The notes under the pieces are model-generated. The model was not told the DNA's origin and searched no databases. It was given only the letters and a program-made list of their open reading frames with translations. DNA of 64,000 nucleotides from Bacteroidales bacterium UBA6401 (GTDB lineage Bacteria > Bacteroidota > Bacteroidia > Bacteroidales > UBA932), in assembly GCA_002438635.1 (NCBI GenBank), contig DJPX01000011.1:62001-126000 (forward strand). Reading direction: 5' to 3'. A program made the position numbers and the translations under genes. Positions 17,831-25,264 of this stretch are shown here, one piece after another (position 1 is the stretch's first letter; each line of letters opens with the position of its first letter).

Positions 17831-18644
17831 TCCGATTTGGGCGCCCTCTTGGAAGGGACTTATAGGAGTGGCAGCGACCTTTTTGGCTGGTGTATTAATA
17901 TCATCTGCACTATCGGTTTTTCTTATTCGCGCAGGGTTAGACCAGCAGCAGAGCATGTTGCTTTCTTACCCTGTGATGTTTCTTCCTGTGATTGTTTTGG
18001 CCATATTGAAAAGCCGGCCTACTCAAGTGGCTGTAAAGAGTCATGTGAGCAGGAGTTTGAAAGTAACCGATTGGCCATTAATTCTTTTAGTCGCTTTACT
18101 TACTTTTAGTGCTGCTTTTCTTTCTGAAGCTATAAACAATTGTCTTCCAGAAATGCCGGACTATCTAAAGGAAGCGTTGAGTGTAGCTACAGGAGGGAAT
18201 TTTCTTTTGAATTTTTTATGTGTAGCCTTAATGGCACCCGTCTTGGAGGAGTTTCTATGCCGTGGATTAGTGCTTCGTGGCATAGTGAGAAATGGAGGAA
18301 GTCCAAGTGTGGCGATTCTCGTTTCTGCTTTATTCTTTGCCCTTATTCACGGGAATTTATGGCAGGCTATTCCAGCTTTTCTTTTGGGAGTGTTGTTTGG
18401 CTATGTATATTACAAGACAGATTGCCTATGGCTTTCCGTTATTATGCATTTCACGAATAATTGCACGTCTTTAGTGATTAGCCGTATAGAGGGAATCGCA
18501 GAGGATGCAACGTGGATGAGCGTAATGCCAATTGGCTGCTATTGGGTTTTATTTGTCTTTTTTGCAATCGCTTTGGTATTGGGCATACGTGAGATTAGCA
18601 GCTTGCACGTCGTGAACTCGAAGAATGTCAGCTCCGTGTTCTAA
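17820..18644 (+). CDS. CPBP family intramembrane glutamic endopeptidase
   Basis: The 274-residue protein has about seven transmembrane helices and the CPBP (Rce1-like) motifs. These are EEFLCRGLVLRG (motif 1 EExxxR, about residue 142), FALIHGN (motif 2) and HFTNNC (motif 3). Members cleave prenylated or peptide substrates in the membrane, or act in bacteriocin self-protection; the substrate here is unknown. It starts inside the nucleotidyltransferase gene. Its last 96 bases run antisense through the 3' end of folP. Confidence 0.88.
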   Translation: MQNNPIWAPSWKGLIGVAATFLAGVLISSALSVFLIRAGLDQQQSMLLSYPVMFLPVIVLAILKSRPTQVAVKSHVSRSLKVTDWPLILLVALLTFSAAFLSEAINNCLPEMPDYLKEALSVATGGNFLLNFLCVALMAPVLEEFLCRGLVLRGIVRNGGSPSVAILVSALFFALIHGNLWQAIPAFLLGVLFGYVYYKTDCLWLSVIMHFTNNCTSLVISRIEGIAEDATWMSVMPIGCYWVLFVFFAIALVLGIREISSLHVVNSKNVSSVF

Positions 18645-19289
18645 GGCCAATCTGTGATAATACTCAGTATTTCCCTTAGTGAATCTTTTATCGGCTGCTC
18701 CTATAAGTATGGGGCGGCCGAATTTTTTTAGTAATTCAAGATTTTCGATTATTTCAACATTTTGAGCCTCTGTCTTTGCAAATCCTAGCCCGGGGTCTAA
18801 TATCCAGTCTGTTATTCCTTCATTTTGTGCTTTTTTTTCGAATTCTTCGAAATAATCGCAGAGGGTTTGCATTATGGGCCTTTGTGTTACGGCAAGTGAG
18901 TCCATTGTGCGTGGATTACCCCTTTTGTGCATCGCTATATATGGCAGGGCCAATTCGCCCACGACCTTTAGCATCTGCGGGTCGTCTTCTCCTGCTGATA
19001 TATCATTAACTATGAATTTTCCTATGCGATTGTAGACTTTTCGTACTATACTTGCTCTTGTGGTATCTATCGAGAGTTGTTTTTCACTATGCCAATTATC
19101 TATAAATGGCTTTAGCCTTTTCCATTCTTCTTCCTCCGAAACATCTTGCGCGCCAGGTCTGGTGGAAACGGCGCCCACATCTACTATGTCGGCAGAACTT
19201 TCTAAAATAGAATAGTTATACCGACTCTTTTCAAAAAAAGAATCAGGAGTTAGATTTATTATGCCCATTATCTTTACCATAGCGCACAT
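18549..19289 (-). CDS. folP: Dihydropteroate synthase
   Basis: FolP condenses p-aminobenzoate with the pterin diphosphate in folate synthesis. The 246-residue protein has GIINLTPDSF near the start, DVGAVSTRPGAQ (pterin-site loop), DTTRASIVRK, INDISAGEDDP and the C-terminal RVHDV. At 246 residues it is shorter than the usual 270-280, with compressed loops, but all core motifs are present. ATG at 19289 or 19280 could start it. Its 3' 96 bases overlap the CPBP gene on the other strand. Confidence 0.92.
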   Translation of the reverse strand: MCAMVKIMGIINLTPDSFFEKSRYNYSILESSADIVDVGAVSTRPGAQDVSEEEEWKRLKPFIDNWHSEKQLSIDTTRASIVRKVYNRIGKFIVNDISAGEDDPQMLKVVGELALPYIAMHKRGNPRTMDSLAVTQRPIMQTLCDYFEEFEKKAQNEGITDWILDPGLGFAKTEAQNVEIIENLELLKKFGRPILIGAADKRFTKGNTEYYHRLALEHGADILRVHDVQAANLTYAQYQSDCKKDK

Positions 19290-19296
19290 TGTTTAT

Positions 19297-19461
19297 AAGA
19301 AGTTGTTTTGAAATGGTTCGTCTCTTCTCTTATGGTCCTTTCCGGTCATTTTCATCTTTGTCATCAGTCGAGTACCTCCAGTACACTCCTTCTTCCAAAG
19401 TCGAAACTGCCTCGAAAAATCCTCATAATAAAATTCGGAAACCATTTCAAAACAGCTTCTA
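19297..19461. repeat. MITE-like element with 19-bp inverted ends
   Basis: AAGTTGTTTTGAAATGGTT (19300-19318) and its inverted partner AACCATTTCAAAACAGCTT (19440-19458) match at 18 of 19 positions and frame about 120 bp with no gene. The interior holds a small stem (GTAC, loop CTCCA, GTAC at 19372-19384) that is also seen, with a paired change, at 43902-43914. There is no transposase and no clear target duplication. Confidence 0.55.
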
Positions 19462-19547
19462 AGTAACTTTCAAAAAATAACCGGCATCATCTATCCTCGA
19501 AAATCTAATGCTACTCTAATGCAACTTGTTTTTTTACGTTACTAAAT
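19461..19547 (+). repeat. Dispersed intergenic repeat, copy A
   Basis: It runs from AAGTAACTTTC to CGTTACTAAA and includes the core ATCCTCGAAAATCTAATGCT. It matches sequences at 43828-43992 and 44098-44195 in the same orientation, and part of it matches 32159-32204 in the opposite one. It directly abuts the inverted-repeat element and lies upstream of tmk. It lacks the central segment of copy B. Together with the inverted-repeat element it fills most of the 328-bp gap 19290-19617, and no gene is seen there. Confidence 0.7.
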
Positions 19548-19604
19548 TACCAACTAAAGACAAATATAGTACAGAAAAATATTTTTTTCGTGTTTCATAA
19601 TTGT

Positions 19605-19612
19605 TAATTTTG
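19605..19612 (+). promoter_or_regulatory. Bacteroidota -7 element for tmk
   Basis: TAATTTTG matches TAnnTTTG and ends only 5 bases before the tmk ATG, which predicts a leaderless or nearly leaderless transcript. GTGTTTCATAATT just upstream (19590-19602) recurs before the tRNA-Pro promoter (32237-32249). Confidence 0.5.
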
Positions 19613-19617
19613 TAGGT

Positions 19618-20295
19618 ATGCTGATAGTATTGGAAGGTCTTGATGGGGCGGGAAAGTCCACTCAAGTAAATAAATTAAAAGATTATTTGGCTGAAAAAAC
19701 AGGACGCTTGGAATATTTGCATTTTCCGCGTTATGATTCTGTGGTTTATGGCGATTTGATATCCAGGTTTTTAAGAGGTGAATTCGGGACAAATGATGGT
19801 GTTCATCCTCAGCTTGTGGCTTTGCTTTTCGCAGAGGACAGGCATGGCGCTGTGCCACAGATTAAGGCTGATTTGGCCGAAGGTAAGACAGTGCTTCTCG
19901 ATAGGTATGTCTATTCAAATATAGCATATCAATGTGCTAAAAGTGCATCAATGGAAGAGGCGGAGCAGTTGCGGAAGTGGATATTGGACACTGAGTTCGG
20001 AGTTTTCAAAGAGCCCAAGCCGGATTTAAATATATTTTTAGATGTGCCTATCGGATTCGTAGAGAAGAATTTGGAGTCCATTAGGTCAGGTGTGGATAGA
20101 GAATATCTTTCAGGAGAACGAGATATTCATGAGGCGTCCATAGATTTTCAAAAAAAAGTTAGAGATATGTATTTGCGTCAGGCAGAAGAGGATCCATCTT
20201 TACAGATTCTTGATTGCTCTGATGTAAATGGGCAGATGTTGGATAAGGAGTTAATATTTTCCAAGTTAAGAGGACTTGTAGATGAGGTTTTATAG
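19618..20295 (+). CDS. tmk: Thymidylate kinase
   Basis: Tmk phosphorylates dTMP to dTDP. The 225-residue protein starts MLIVLEGLDGAGKSTQ (P-loop), followed by FPRYDS, LFAEDRHGA and LLDRYVYSNIAYQ (the DRY/YSN motif that binds dTMP). PDLNIFLDVP and a lid segment complete the fold. Length is normal. The next gene starts 14 bases before its stop. Confidence 0.96.
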   Translation: MLIVLEGLDGAGKSTQVNKLKDYLAEKTGRLEYLHFPRYDSVVYGDLISRFLRGEFGTNDGVHPQLVALLFAEDRHGAVPQIKADLAEGKTVLLDRYVYSNIAYQCAKSASMEEAEQLRKWILDTEFGVFKEPKPDLNIFLDVPIGFVEKNLESIRSGVDREYLSGERDIHEASIDFQKKVRDMYLRQAEEDPSLQILDCSDVNGQMLDKELIFSKLRGLVDEVL

Positions 20296-21292
20296 TTTCA
20301 CGAAACGTTTGTGTGCTTTTATACTAGGAGCGGTTTTTTTGATAGGCGGACTATTCAAATTGATGGACCCTGTCGGAAGCGCCTTGGTTATGGAATCGTA
20401 CTTTTCGTTTTTGCACCTCGGCTTCTTGCGTGCTTTATCAACAGAGACAGCTCTGGTGTTCAACCTACTCGAATGCTTTGTGGGAGTGTCACTTGTGAGT
20501 GGGATTTGGGTAAAGGTGATGCGTAATATCACATTGGCCTTATTATCCATTTTTACGATTCTTACTCTACTACTTTTAATCTTTAATCCAGATATGGATT
20601 GCGGATGTTTTGGAGAGGTGGTACATCTTACTCATCTACAGAGTTTTTTAAAGAATGTTTTCTTGTTTGTGTTGTGGGGTATAGCCTTTTTGCCCTATGT
20701 TCGTCAGCATCGTCGCCCATTGTATCGTAAGATTGTGAGTGGTATTGTAGGTGTTATGGTTCTGGTATTTGCTGCGTATTCTTTTATGAGACTTCCTCTT
20801 TTGGATCTTACTGAATTACATACAGGAAAAGAATTGGTAGAGGGAGATATTAGTCTTATGGATGATGCGGGCGATTATTCAGATGCTTTACTATTGAACG
20901 GTAAGGTAGTGTTGGTCTCTGTCTATAATCCTTCAAGGGCTAATTGTCAAGTAATCGATAGGATTAGACGTCAGGCTAGACACGCCGGTTTACGCACTGT
21001 TGTAGCGGTATCTGGGGATTTGTCCATGGAGGAGGGTTGTTCTATTTCCACTTATTTTGCAGACAGGAAGGCGCTTGTTTCTGTTAATCGGGCCAATATG
21101 GGAGTGACCTTTATCTCGGCCGGACAGATAGCACAAAAATGGACACCGGGAGAATTCTTGTCCCTTAGTGATAGTGAACTTAAAAAAGTGGTGGAAACTG
21201 ATCCTTCCGAACTTATCCTGGATGAAACTTTGTCTGGGAGGCGTCGTTTTGGAATTATAGCTCTAGCTTTTTTTGTGTTTTTGCTGATTTGA
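20282..21292 (+). CDS. DoxX/MauE-like membrane protein with CGCFG motif
   Basis: The 336-residue protein has four N-terminal transmembrane helices (about residues 8-28, 55-75, 82-102 and 122-140), another near 152-172, and a last one at the C-terminus (about 318-336). DCGCFGE after the third helix is the signature seen in MauE/DoxX-related redox membrane proteins. A soluble domain (about 195-305) lies between and resembles a degenerate thioredoxin fold without a CxxC motif. Its function is probably envelope redox or scaffold work. It overlaps tmk by 14 bases, so the two are co-expressed. Confidence 0.7.
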   Translation: MRFYSFTKRLCAFILGAVFLIGGLFKLMDPVGSALVMESYFSFLHLGFLRALSTETALVFNLLECFVGVSLVSGIWVKVMRNITLALLSIFTILTLLLLIFNPDMDCGCFGEVVHLTHLQSFLKNVFLFVLWGIAFLPYVRQHRRPLYRKIVSGIVGVMVLVFAAYSFMRLPLLDLTELHTGKELVEGDISLMDDAGDYSDALLLNGKVVLVSVYNPSRANCQVIDRIRRQARHAGLRTVVAVSGDLSMEEGCSISTYFADRKALVSVNRANMGVTFISAGQIAQKWTPGEFLSLSDSELKKVVETDPSELILDETLSGRRRFGIIALAFFVFLLI

Positions 21293-21293
21293 T

Positions 21294-21324
21294 TTTGCAT
21301 AAATCAAAATAATTCTTATCTTTG
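21294..21324 (+). promoter_or_regulatory. Promoter of the initiator tRNA gene
   Basis: TTTG at 21294-21297 and TATCTTTG at 21317-21324 are separated by 19 bp. This is a full Bacteroidota -33/-7 pair, and the tRNA begins 11 bases after it. Confidence 0.8.
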
Positions 21325-21334
21325 CATTCCACAT

Positions 21335-21407
21335 CGCGGGGTAGAGCAGTTGGTAGCTCGTCGGGCTCATAACCCGGAGGCCGGAGGTTCGAGTCCTTCC
21401 CCCGCTA
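21335..21407 (+). tRNA. Initiator tRNA-fMet (CAT)
   Basis: The cloverleaf is complete: acceptor CGCGGGG/CCCCGCT, D-arm GAGCAGTTGGTAGCTC, anticodon arm TCGGG-CTCATAA-CCCGG, T-arm GGAGG-TTCGAGT-CCTTC. The unpaired first acceptor position (C1 opposite T72) and three G-C pairs in the anticodon stem mark it as the initiator. The 3' CCA is not encoded. Confidence 0.96.
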
Positions 21408-21412
21408 CTGAC

Positions 21413-21445
21413 ACGGACATTGAGTAATCAATGTCCGTTTTTTTA
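21413..21445 (+). terminator. Intrinsic terminator after tRNA-fMet
   Basis: ACGGACATTG pairs perfectly with CAATGTCCGT across a 6-base loop and is followed by a run of seven T. Confidence 0.9.
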
Positions 21446-21734
21446 TTCCTTCCCTTCAGCCACACCTAAAGGGCTCAGGGAAAAGGGGGCTCAAGGGGAA
21501 AGGTATCCCATCCTAAGGCGAAATTTACCTTTAGTCGAGACCCTCATTCTATGTGCTTTCAAAAGGGGGTAAGGTCTAAAGGTGAGCGCAAAAAATGGTC
21601 ACCTTTACCTGCTCCCCTTAATAGAAGCCCCTACAAGGCACTTTGACTTCAAAGGTGCTTTTCAGGGAAGTCAACAGGAAAGGGGCTTAACTAATTATAG
21701 TTAGCCCCTTGAGTGATAAATAATAAGTCGTGAT
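21446..21734. other. Intergenic stretch with three consecutive hairpins, no gene
   Basis: No credible coding frame is seen. The first hairpin (21565-21617) has long imperfect arms, GGGG plus AGGTCTAAAGGTGA against TCACCTTTACCT plus CCCC. The second (21635-21661) is AAGGCACTTTG against CAAAGGTGCTT with one bulge. The third (21680-21710) is the terminator of the downstream minus-strand gene. The region is rich in AAGG/CCTT. It could be a small RNA or remnants of repeats. Confidence 0.45.
21680..21710 (-). terminator. Terminator hairpin of the fimbrillin-like gene
   Basis: AAGGGGCTAACTA pairs with TAGTTAAGCCCCTT around a short loop. The T-run after it on the minus strand is weak (CCCCTTTCC). 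The sequence resembles the hairpins at 32395-32431 and 51977-52013. Confidence 0.6.
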
Positions 21735-23117
21735 TTAGATTTCTTGTAGTTTAAAGAGAACCACATCTGCACATTCGTCGGCGTCTGTTTCAGGCGCTCT
21801 TACTCCGAAGTAACCATTATTTTTGAAGTAAGTAATTTTCCCAAAACGTCCAGTAGGTTCACCCCAAAGCATGAACTCTTTAGTTTTAAAAGTCGCTTTT
21901 CCATCTGTTACGCTAATGGTCCACCAACTATTGTCTTGGCTAGCAAAATTGGTTTCGTTTTCAAACCAGAAAAACCCTATATATCCTACACCTTCTGAAA
22001 CATTATTAGGAGATTGTACATAGCATGTTTTTCCGAGAGCCTCGAACTTAAGTGCATATTTGCCCTCATGTTCGTCGTTAGAAATAAAGGTAATGGCATA
22101 CTTTTCTGTATCTTCCGTTTTCTTTATATTCCCATTCTCATCTAGGGTGACGGTGGTGGCTTTCAGATAATCATTATCATTTTTATATGCTACATAATAT
22201 TCTGTATTAGATCCTTTTGATGCTAAGATGTATTTAGAATCAGCGGATAATTCATCTGTTGATTTTACCATGACAAAACACTCTTCTTTAGGTTTAACAT
22301 AGTCGGGCAAAGTCAAATTAATTCTAAAAAGTCCCTTGTCTTGAGCGCTAAGATCCATTTTCCCATCAGTGAAAGAGTATGTACTTAATTCTGTTTCCAC
22401 CTCCATTTTTACACCAGTATAGCTACCCTTTGCCACAACCATATAGATGTATTTGAAATTCCTTAGTTCAGGATTATCGGTGATGTTAACTTTTAATGTA
22501 TTCGAAGAGCCTTTGAACGAGTATCCGTTATTTTCGGAAGGTGAAATGTGAAAACTACCTATGCATGGTTGTTCTGTCGTAAGGGTGATCGATTTGAGCC
22601 TTTCTCCTGCATGCCCAGTGCTGTCCACAGCTATTCTAATTACAGATCCAAGCGGATGATAAGTGGTGCTAATCTCGTTTGTTTTTGGAACATTGAACAA
22701 TGCTACCATTGGTAAAGAATGTCCATTAAATGCATCTTTGCTAGATACTTCAAGTTCAGTCTCCATATTCAATGTAAACTCGCTTGTTCCTAAAGCCAAG
22801 GTCTTGCTTGGATAGACTACAAGCATCTGGTTTTCAGTTGTAGCAGAAGCTGGTATAGAAGCTGTGAAACAATCCTCTTTGACTACAGCACTTTGAAATC
22901 CAAAGTCATTTAGGCCTTCTGAGTTATCCGTTAAATACATAACATTATCTCCTTCTGACCATACTAGGTGGGAGACGTCGCCTTCATATTCAATGTACGT
23001 TTTTGTGAGCTTACTTGAAACGACTATTTTTCTAGTGCCATTGGCTACAAATTTTTCTCCGTTTTGGCAGCCAAGAACTATAAATGATAGTAAGGCTAGG
23101 CTATATATCTTTTTCAT
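21735..23117 (-). CDS. Fimbrillin-like lipoprotein
   Basis: The 460-residue protein has a lipobox (LLSFIVLGCQN; Cys about residue 17). The N-terminal half has the fimbrillin-family pattern (HLVWSEGDNVMYLTD, ASATTENQMLVVYPSKTL, a strand-rich second half near LGSVIRIAVDS). The C-terminal part (about 275-460) is a separate beta-rich domain ending VVLFKLQEI; a similar end occurs in the lipoprotein at 58164-61277. It could be a fimbrial subunit or an anchored adhesin. I chose the ATG at 23117 because MKKIYSL begins the signal; an upstream start would run into the LRR gene. A terminator follows. Confidence 0.7.
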   Translation of the reverse strand: MKKIYSLALLSFIVLGCQNGEKFVANGTRKIVVSSKLTKTYIEYEGDVSHLVWSEGDNVMYLTDNSEGLNDFGFQSAVVKEDCFTASIPASATTENQMLVVYPSKTLALGTSEFTLNMETELEVSSKDAFNGHSLPMVALFNVPKTNEISTTYHPLGSVIRIAVDSTGHAGERLKSITLTTEQPCIGSFHISPSENNGYSFKGSSNTLKVNITDNPELRNFKYIYMVVAKGSYTGVKMEVETELSTYSFTDGKMDLSAQDKGLFRINLTLPDYVKPKEECFVMVKSTDELSADSKYILASKGSNTEYYVAYKNDNDYLKATTVTLDENGNIKKTEDTEKYAITFISNDEHEGKYALKFEALGKTCYVQSPNNVSEGVGYIGFFWFENETNFASQDNSWWTISVTDGKATFKTKEFMLWGEPTGRFGKITYFKNNGYFGVRAPETDADECADVVLFKLQEI

Positions 23118-23131
23118 ATTCAATATTTTAA

Positions 23132-25195
23132 CTATTTCCATGGATTAATATCATCATCTCCCCAATTATCGCCACCACCTACATTGTTATAATTGGAAGG
23201 GTCCTTTTCATATATGATTACAGTTTCGTCGCAATCTAGCGAGCTGTAATTAGCCCCTTTCTGTATGTAAATCTCTTTTAGTTGAGGGTTTGTTCCTGCG
23301 AATAGGAAGGACATATTAGCATTATTGCTAAAGTCAAGGGTGGTCATGCTATTTTGACGGCAATCCACATACCGCAGGGCGGTACATTCATAAAATGACA
23401 GATAGGCCAATTTGTTGTTCTGAATATGTAACTCGTCTATGGCCACACATTCACGAAGGTCAAGTCTTGTCAAGTCATTGTTTTGGAACTCGCATACTGT
23501 CAATTTGTCGAGGCCTCTAATTTTAAGATCTGTTAGAGCGTTATTCCCTAAAAATACCTCTGAAAGTTCAGGACATGAACGAAGGTCAAGGGCAGAAAGG
23601 TTATTGAGTGAAGAATCAAGAGAAATTAGTAATGGCATCTCGCCAAGTTTTAATTCGCTCAATCCATTTTCTTTGCAGTCGAGAAAATACAGAGATGAAG
23701 CGCAAGGGGTTACGTCTAGACTGGTAAGCAAATTTTCATAGATTGCAAGACTTCCAAGTTTAGTGTTAGTACTTAAATCTATGCTTTCAAGTTTGTTGTT
23801 ATATATATACAACTTGGACAATTCTGTGCACCCTGTTAAATTAACAGATTCAAGTTCGTTGTACTCAGCCTTTAAAATCTGTAGTTGTTTACATGGTGAT
23901 ACATCTAGAGTAGTTAATCTATTCTCTTGAAGATTTAATTCCACTACTTTAGTGTTATTTGTTAGGTCGATGGAACTTAAACCTCCAGTGTAACCTAAAT
24001 TAAGTTTAACCAGCTCTGTGTTATTTGTTAGGTCGATCTCAGTTATTCCAGTTTCATACAGGTTTAGTTCGGTTAGAGACGAACAAGAGTTTAGAGTAAT
24101 CGATTTTAAATCAGGATTTCTATATGCGATTAATTGCACGAGTTTAGTGCATCCTGATACATTCAATCCTGTGAGTTCTGCTTCCCATGCCCCAAGGTAT
24201 GTGAGTTCGGTACAATGGCTAAAGTCTAATGCAGTATTTAGATGGTTCGTTCGAATGCTTGCCAATCTTAATTTCTTGCAATTAGAGACATTGATCCATG
24301 TGAGTGCGTTATATGACACATCTAATTCTTCTAGTTCAGAACAATCCGCAAGATCCAAAATTCCTATTGCGTTATCTTGAAGTTTAAGATACTTGAGTGC
24401 GGTGCATCCTTTAAGATTAATTTCTTTTAAAGTGAAAACAAAGTCTAAGGTTTGGGCATCAGAATAATAATTATCGTTTGCAACTAAAGTCACTAGGGCA
24501 GAGCATCCGCTGATGTCTAGCTTTGAATATAGATTGTGATCGGCTTTTAATTCTTTAAGGTTTGAAAGGCTACTTAGATTTAACTCACCTTCGATAGAGT
24601 TGTAGCTACAATTTAGAACTTCCAAAGATTTGAAAAATTTTATTCCATCAAGTGAAGCTATATTCATCTCGGCACATGAAATTTCTTTCACAGCCAGAGC
24701 TTCTTCCTTGGATAATTTTCCGTCGGAATTGGTATCGAAATTATCGACGCAGTACTTGCGAAAGTTTTCGTCTTTAATATAGATATATTCGCTATTCTCG
24801 GAATTTCTTGCATACTGTAATAGGACAAACGTCTGTTCAGAATCCCCACAAAGGAGTTTGAATACTCCGACCCTATCTGCAGAAGCATCACTATTATTTT
24901 CTTTAATGTTTAAGACTAAGGAAATGTTATCTCCAGCCTGTCCGTATTCTGGGCTGATACTATACCAAGAGTCATCATTGCCCGCGTCAGTCTCTTTTTG
25001 TGTCATCCAAATATCTTTCGCAGAGAAAATAATCTCTTCGGTAGTCTCATCAGACTCAAATTCGAAATTAAACAATTGGCCTTCTTCGAAAGTTAAAGAT
25101 TGCTCTTTCTCAGGCTCAGGCTTAATTTTATCTCCGCACCCTGCTAGACAGAGTAGAAAAGAAGAAAGCAGCAAAAATGTTCTAAACTTTTTCAT
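23132..25195 (-). CDS. Leucine-rich repeat lipoprotein with BACON and EF-hand segments
   Basis: The 687-residue protein has a lipobox (FLLCLAGCGD), a BACON-like domain (about 33-128), an EF-hand-like calcium loop (DTNSDGKLSKEE, about 152-163) and then some 20 leucine-rich repeats (about 165-665). The repeats follow the pattern LxxLxLxxCxxLxxLxxxxN, with many repeats holding a Cys or Asn ladder. Two neighbouring repeats (near 23950 and 24020) are nearly identical at DNA level, which indicates recent duplication. Such BspA-like proteins bind host or bacterial surfaces. It lies 14 bases before the fimbrillin-like gene and 69 bases after the FISUMP gene. Confidence 0.8.
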   Translation of the reverse strand: MKKFRTFLLLSSFLLCLAGCGDKIKPEPEKEQSLTFEEGQLFNFEFESDETTEEIIFSAKDIWMTQKETDAGNDDSWYSISPEYGQAGDNISLVLNIKENNSDASADRVGVFKLLCGDSEQTFVLLQYARNSENSEYIYIKDENFRKYCVDNFDTNSDGKLSKEEALAVKEISCAEMNIASLDGIKFFKSLEVLNCSYNSIEGELNLSSLSNLKELKADHNLYSKLDISGCSALVTLVANDNYYSDAQTLDFVFTLKEINLKGCTALKYLKLQDNAIGILDLADCSELEELDVSYNALTWINVSNCKKLRLASIRTNHLNTALDFSHCTELTYLGAWEAELTGLNVSGCTKLVQLIAYRNPDLKSITLNSCSSLTELNLYETGITEIDLTNNTELVKLNLGYTGGLSSIDLTNNTKVVELNLQENRLTTLDVSPCKQLQILKAEYNELESVNLTGCTELSKLYIYNNKLESIDLSTNTKLGSLAIYENLLTSLDVTPCASSLYFLDCKENGLSELKLGEMPLLISLDSSLNNLSALDLRSCPELSEVFLGNNALTDLKIRGLDKLTVCEFQNNDLTRLDLRECVAIDELHIQNNKLAYLSFYECTALRYVDCRQNSMTTLDFSNNANMSFLFAGTNPQLKEIYIQKGANYSSLDCDETVIIYEKDPSNYNNVGGGDNWGDDDINPWK

Positions 25196-25264
25196 GTATA
25201 TCGTTATTTCTAAATGTCCACATGTAATGGCTTAACTTTAAGTGCCATAGATGTTGGGAATCAT

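Noticed and set aside
21335..21445. tRNA-fMet as an attachment site of an integrated element
   Set aside because: No integrase, no repeated tRNA 3' end and no phage or conjugation genes are seen on either side.
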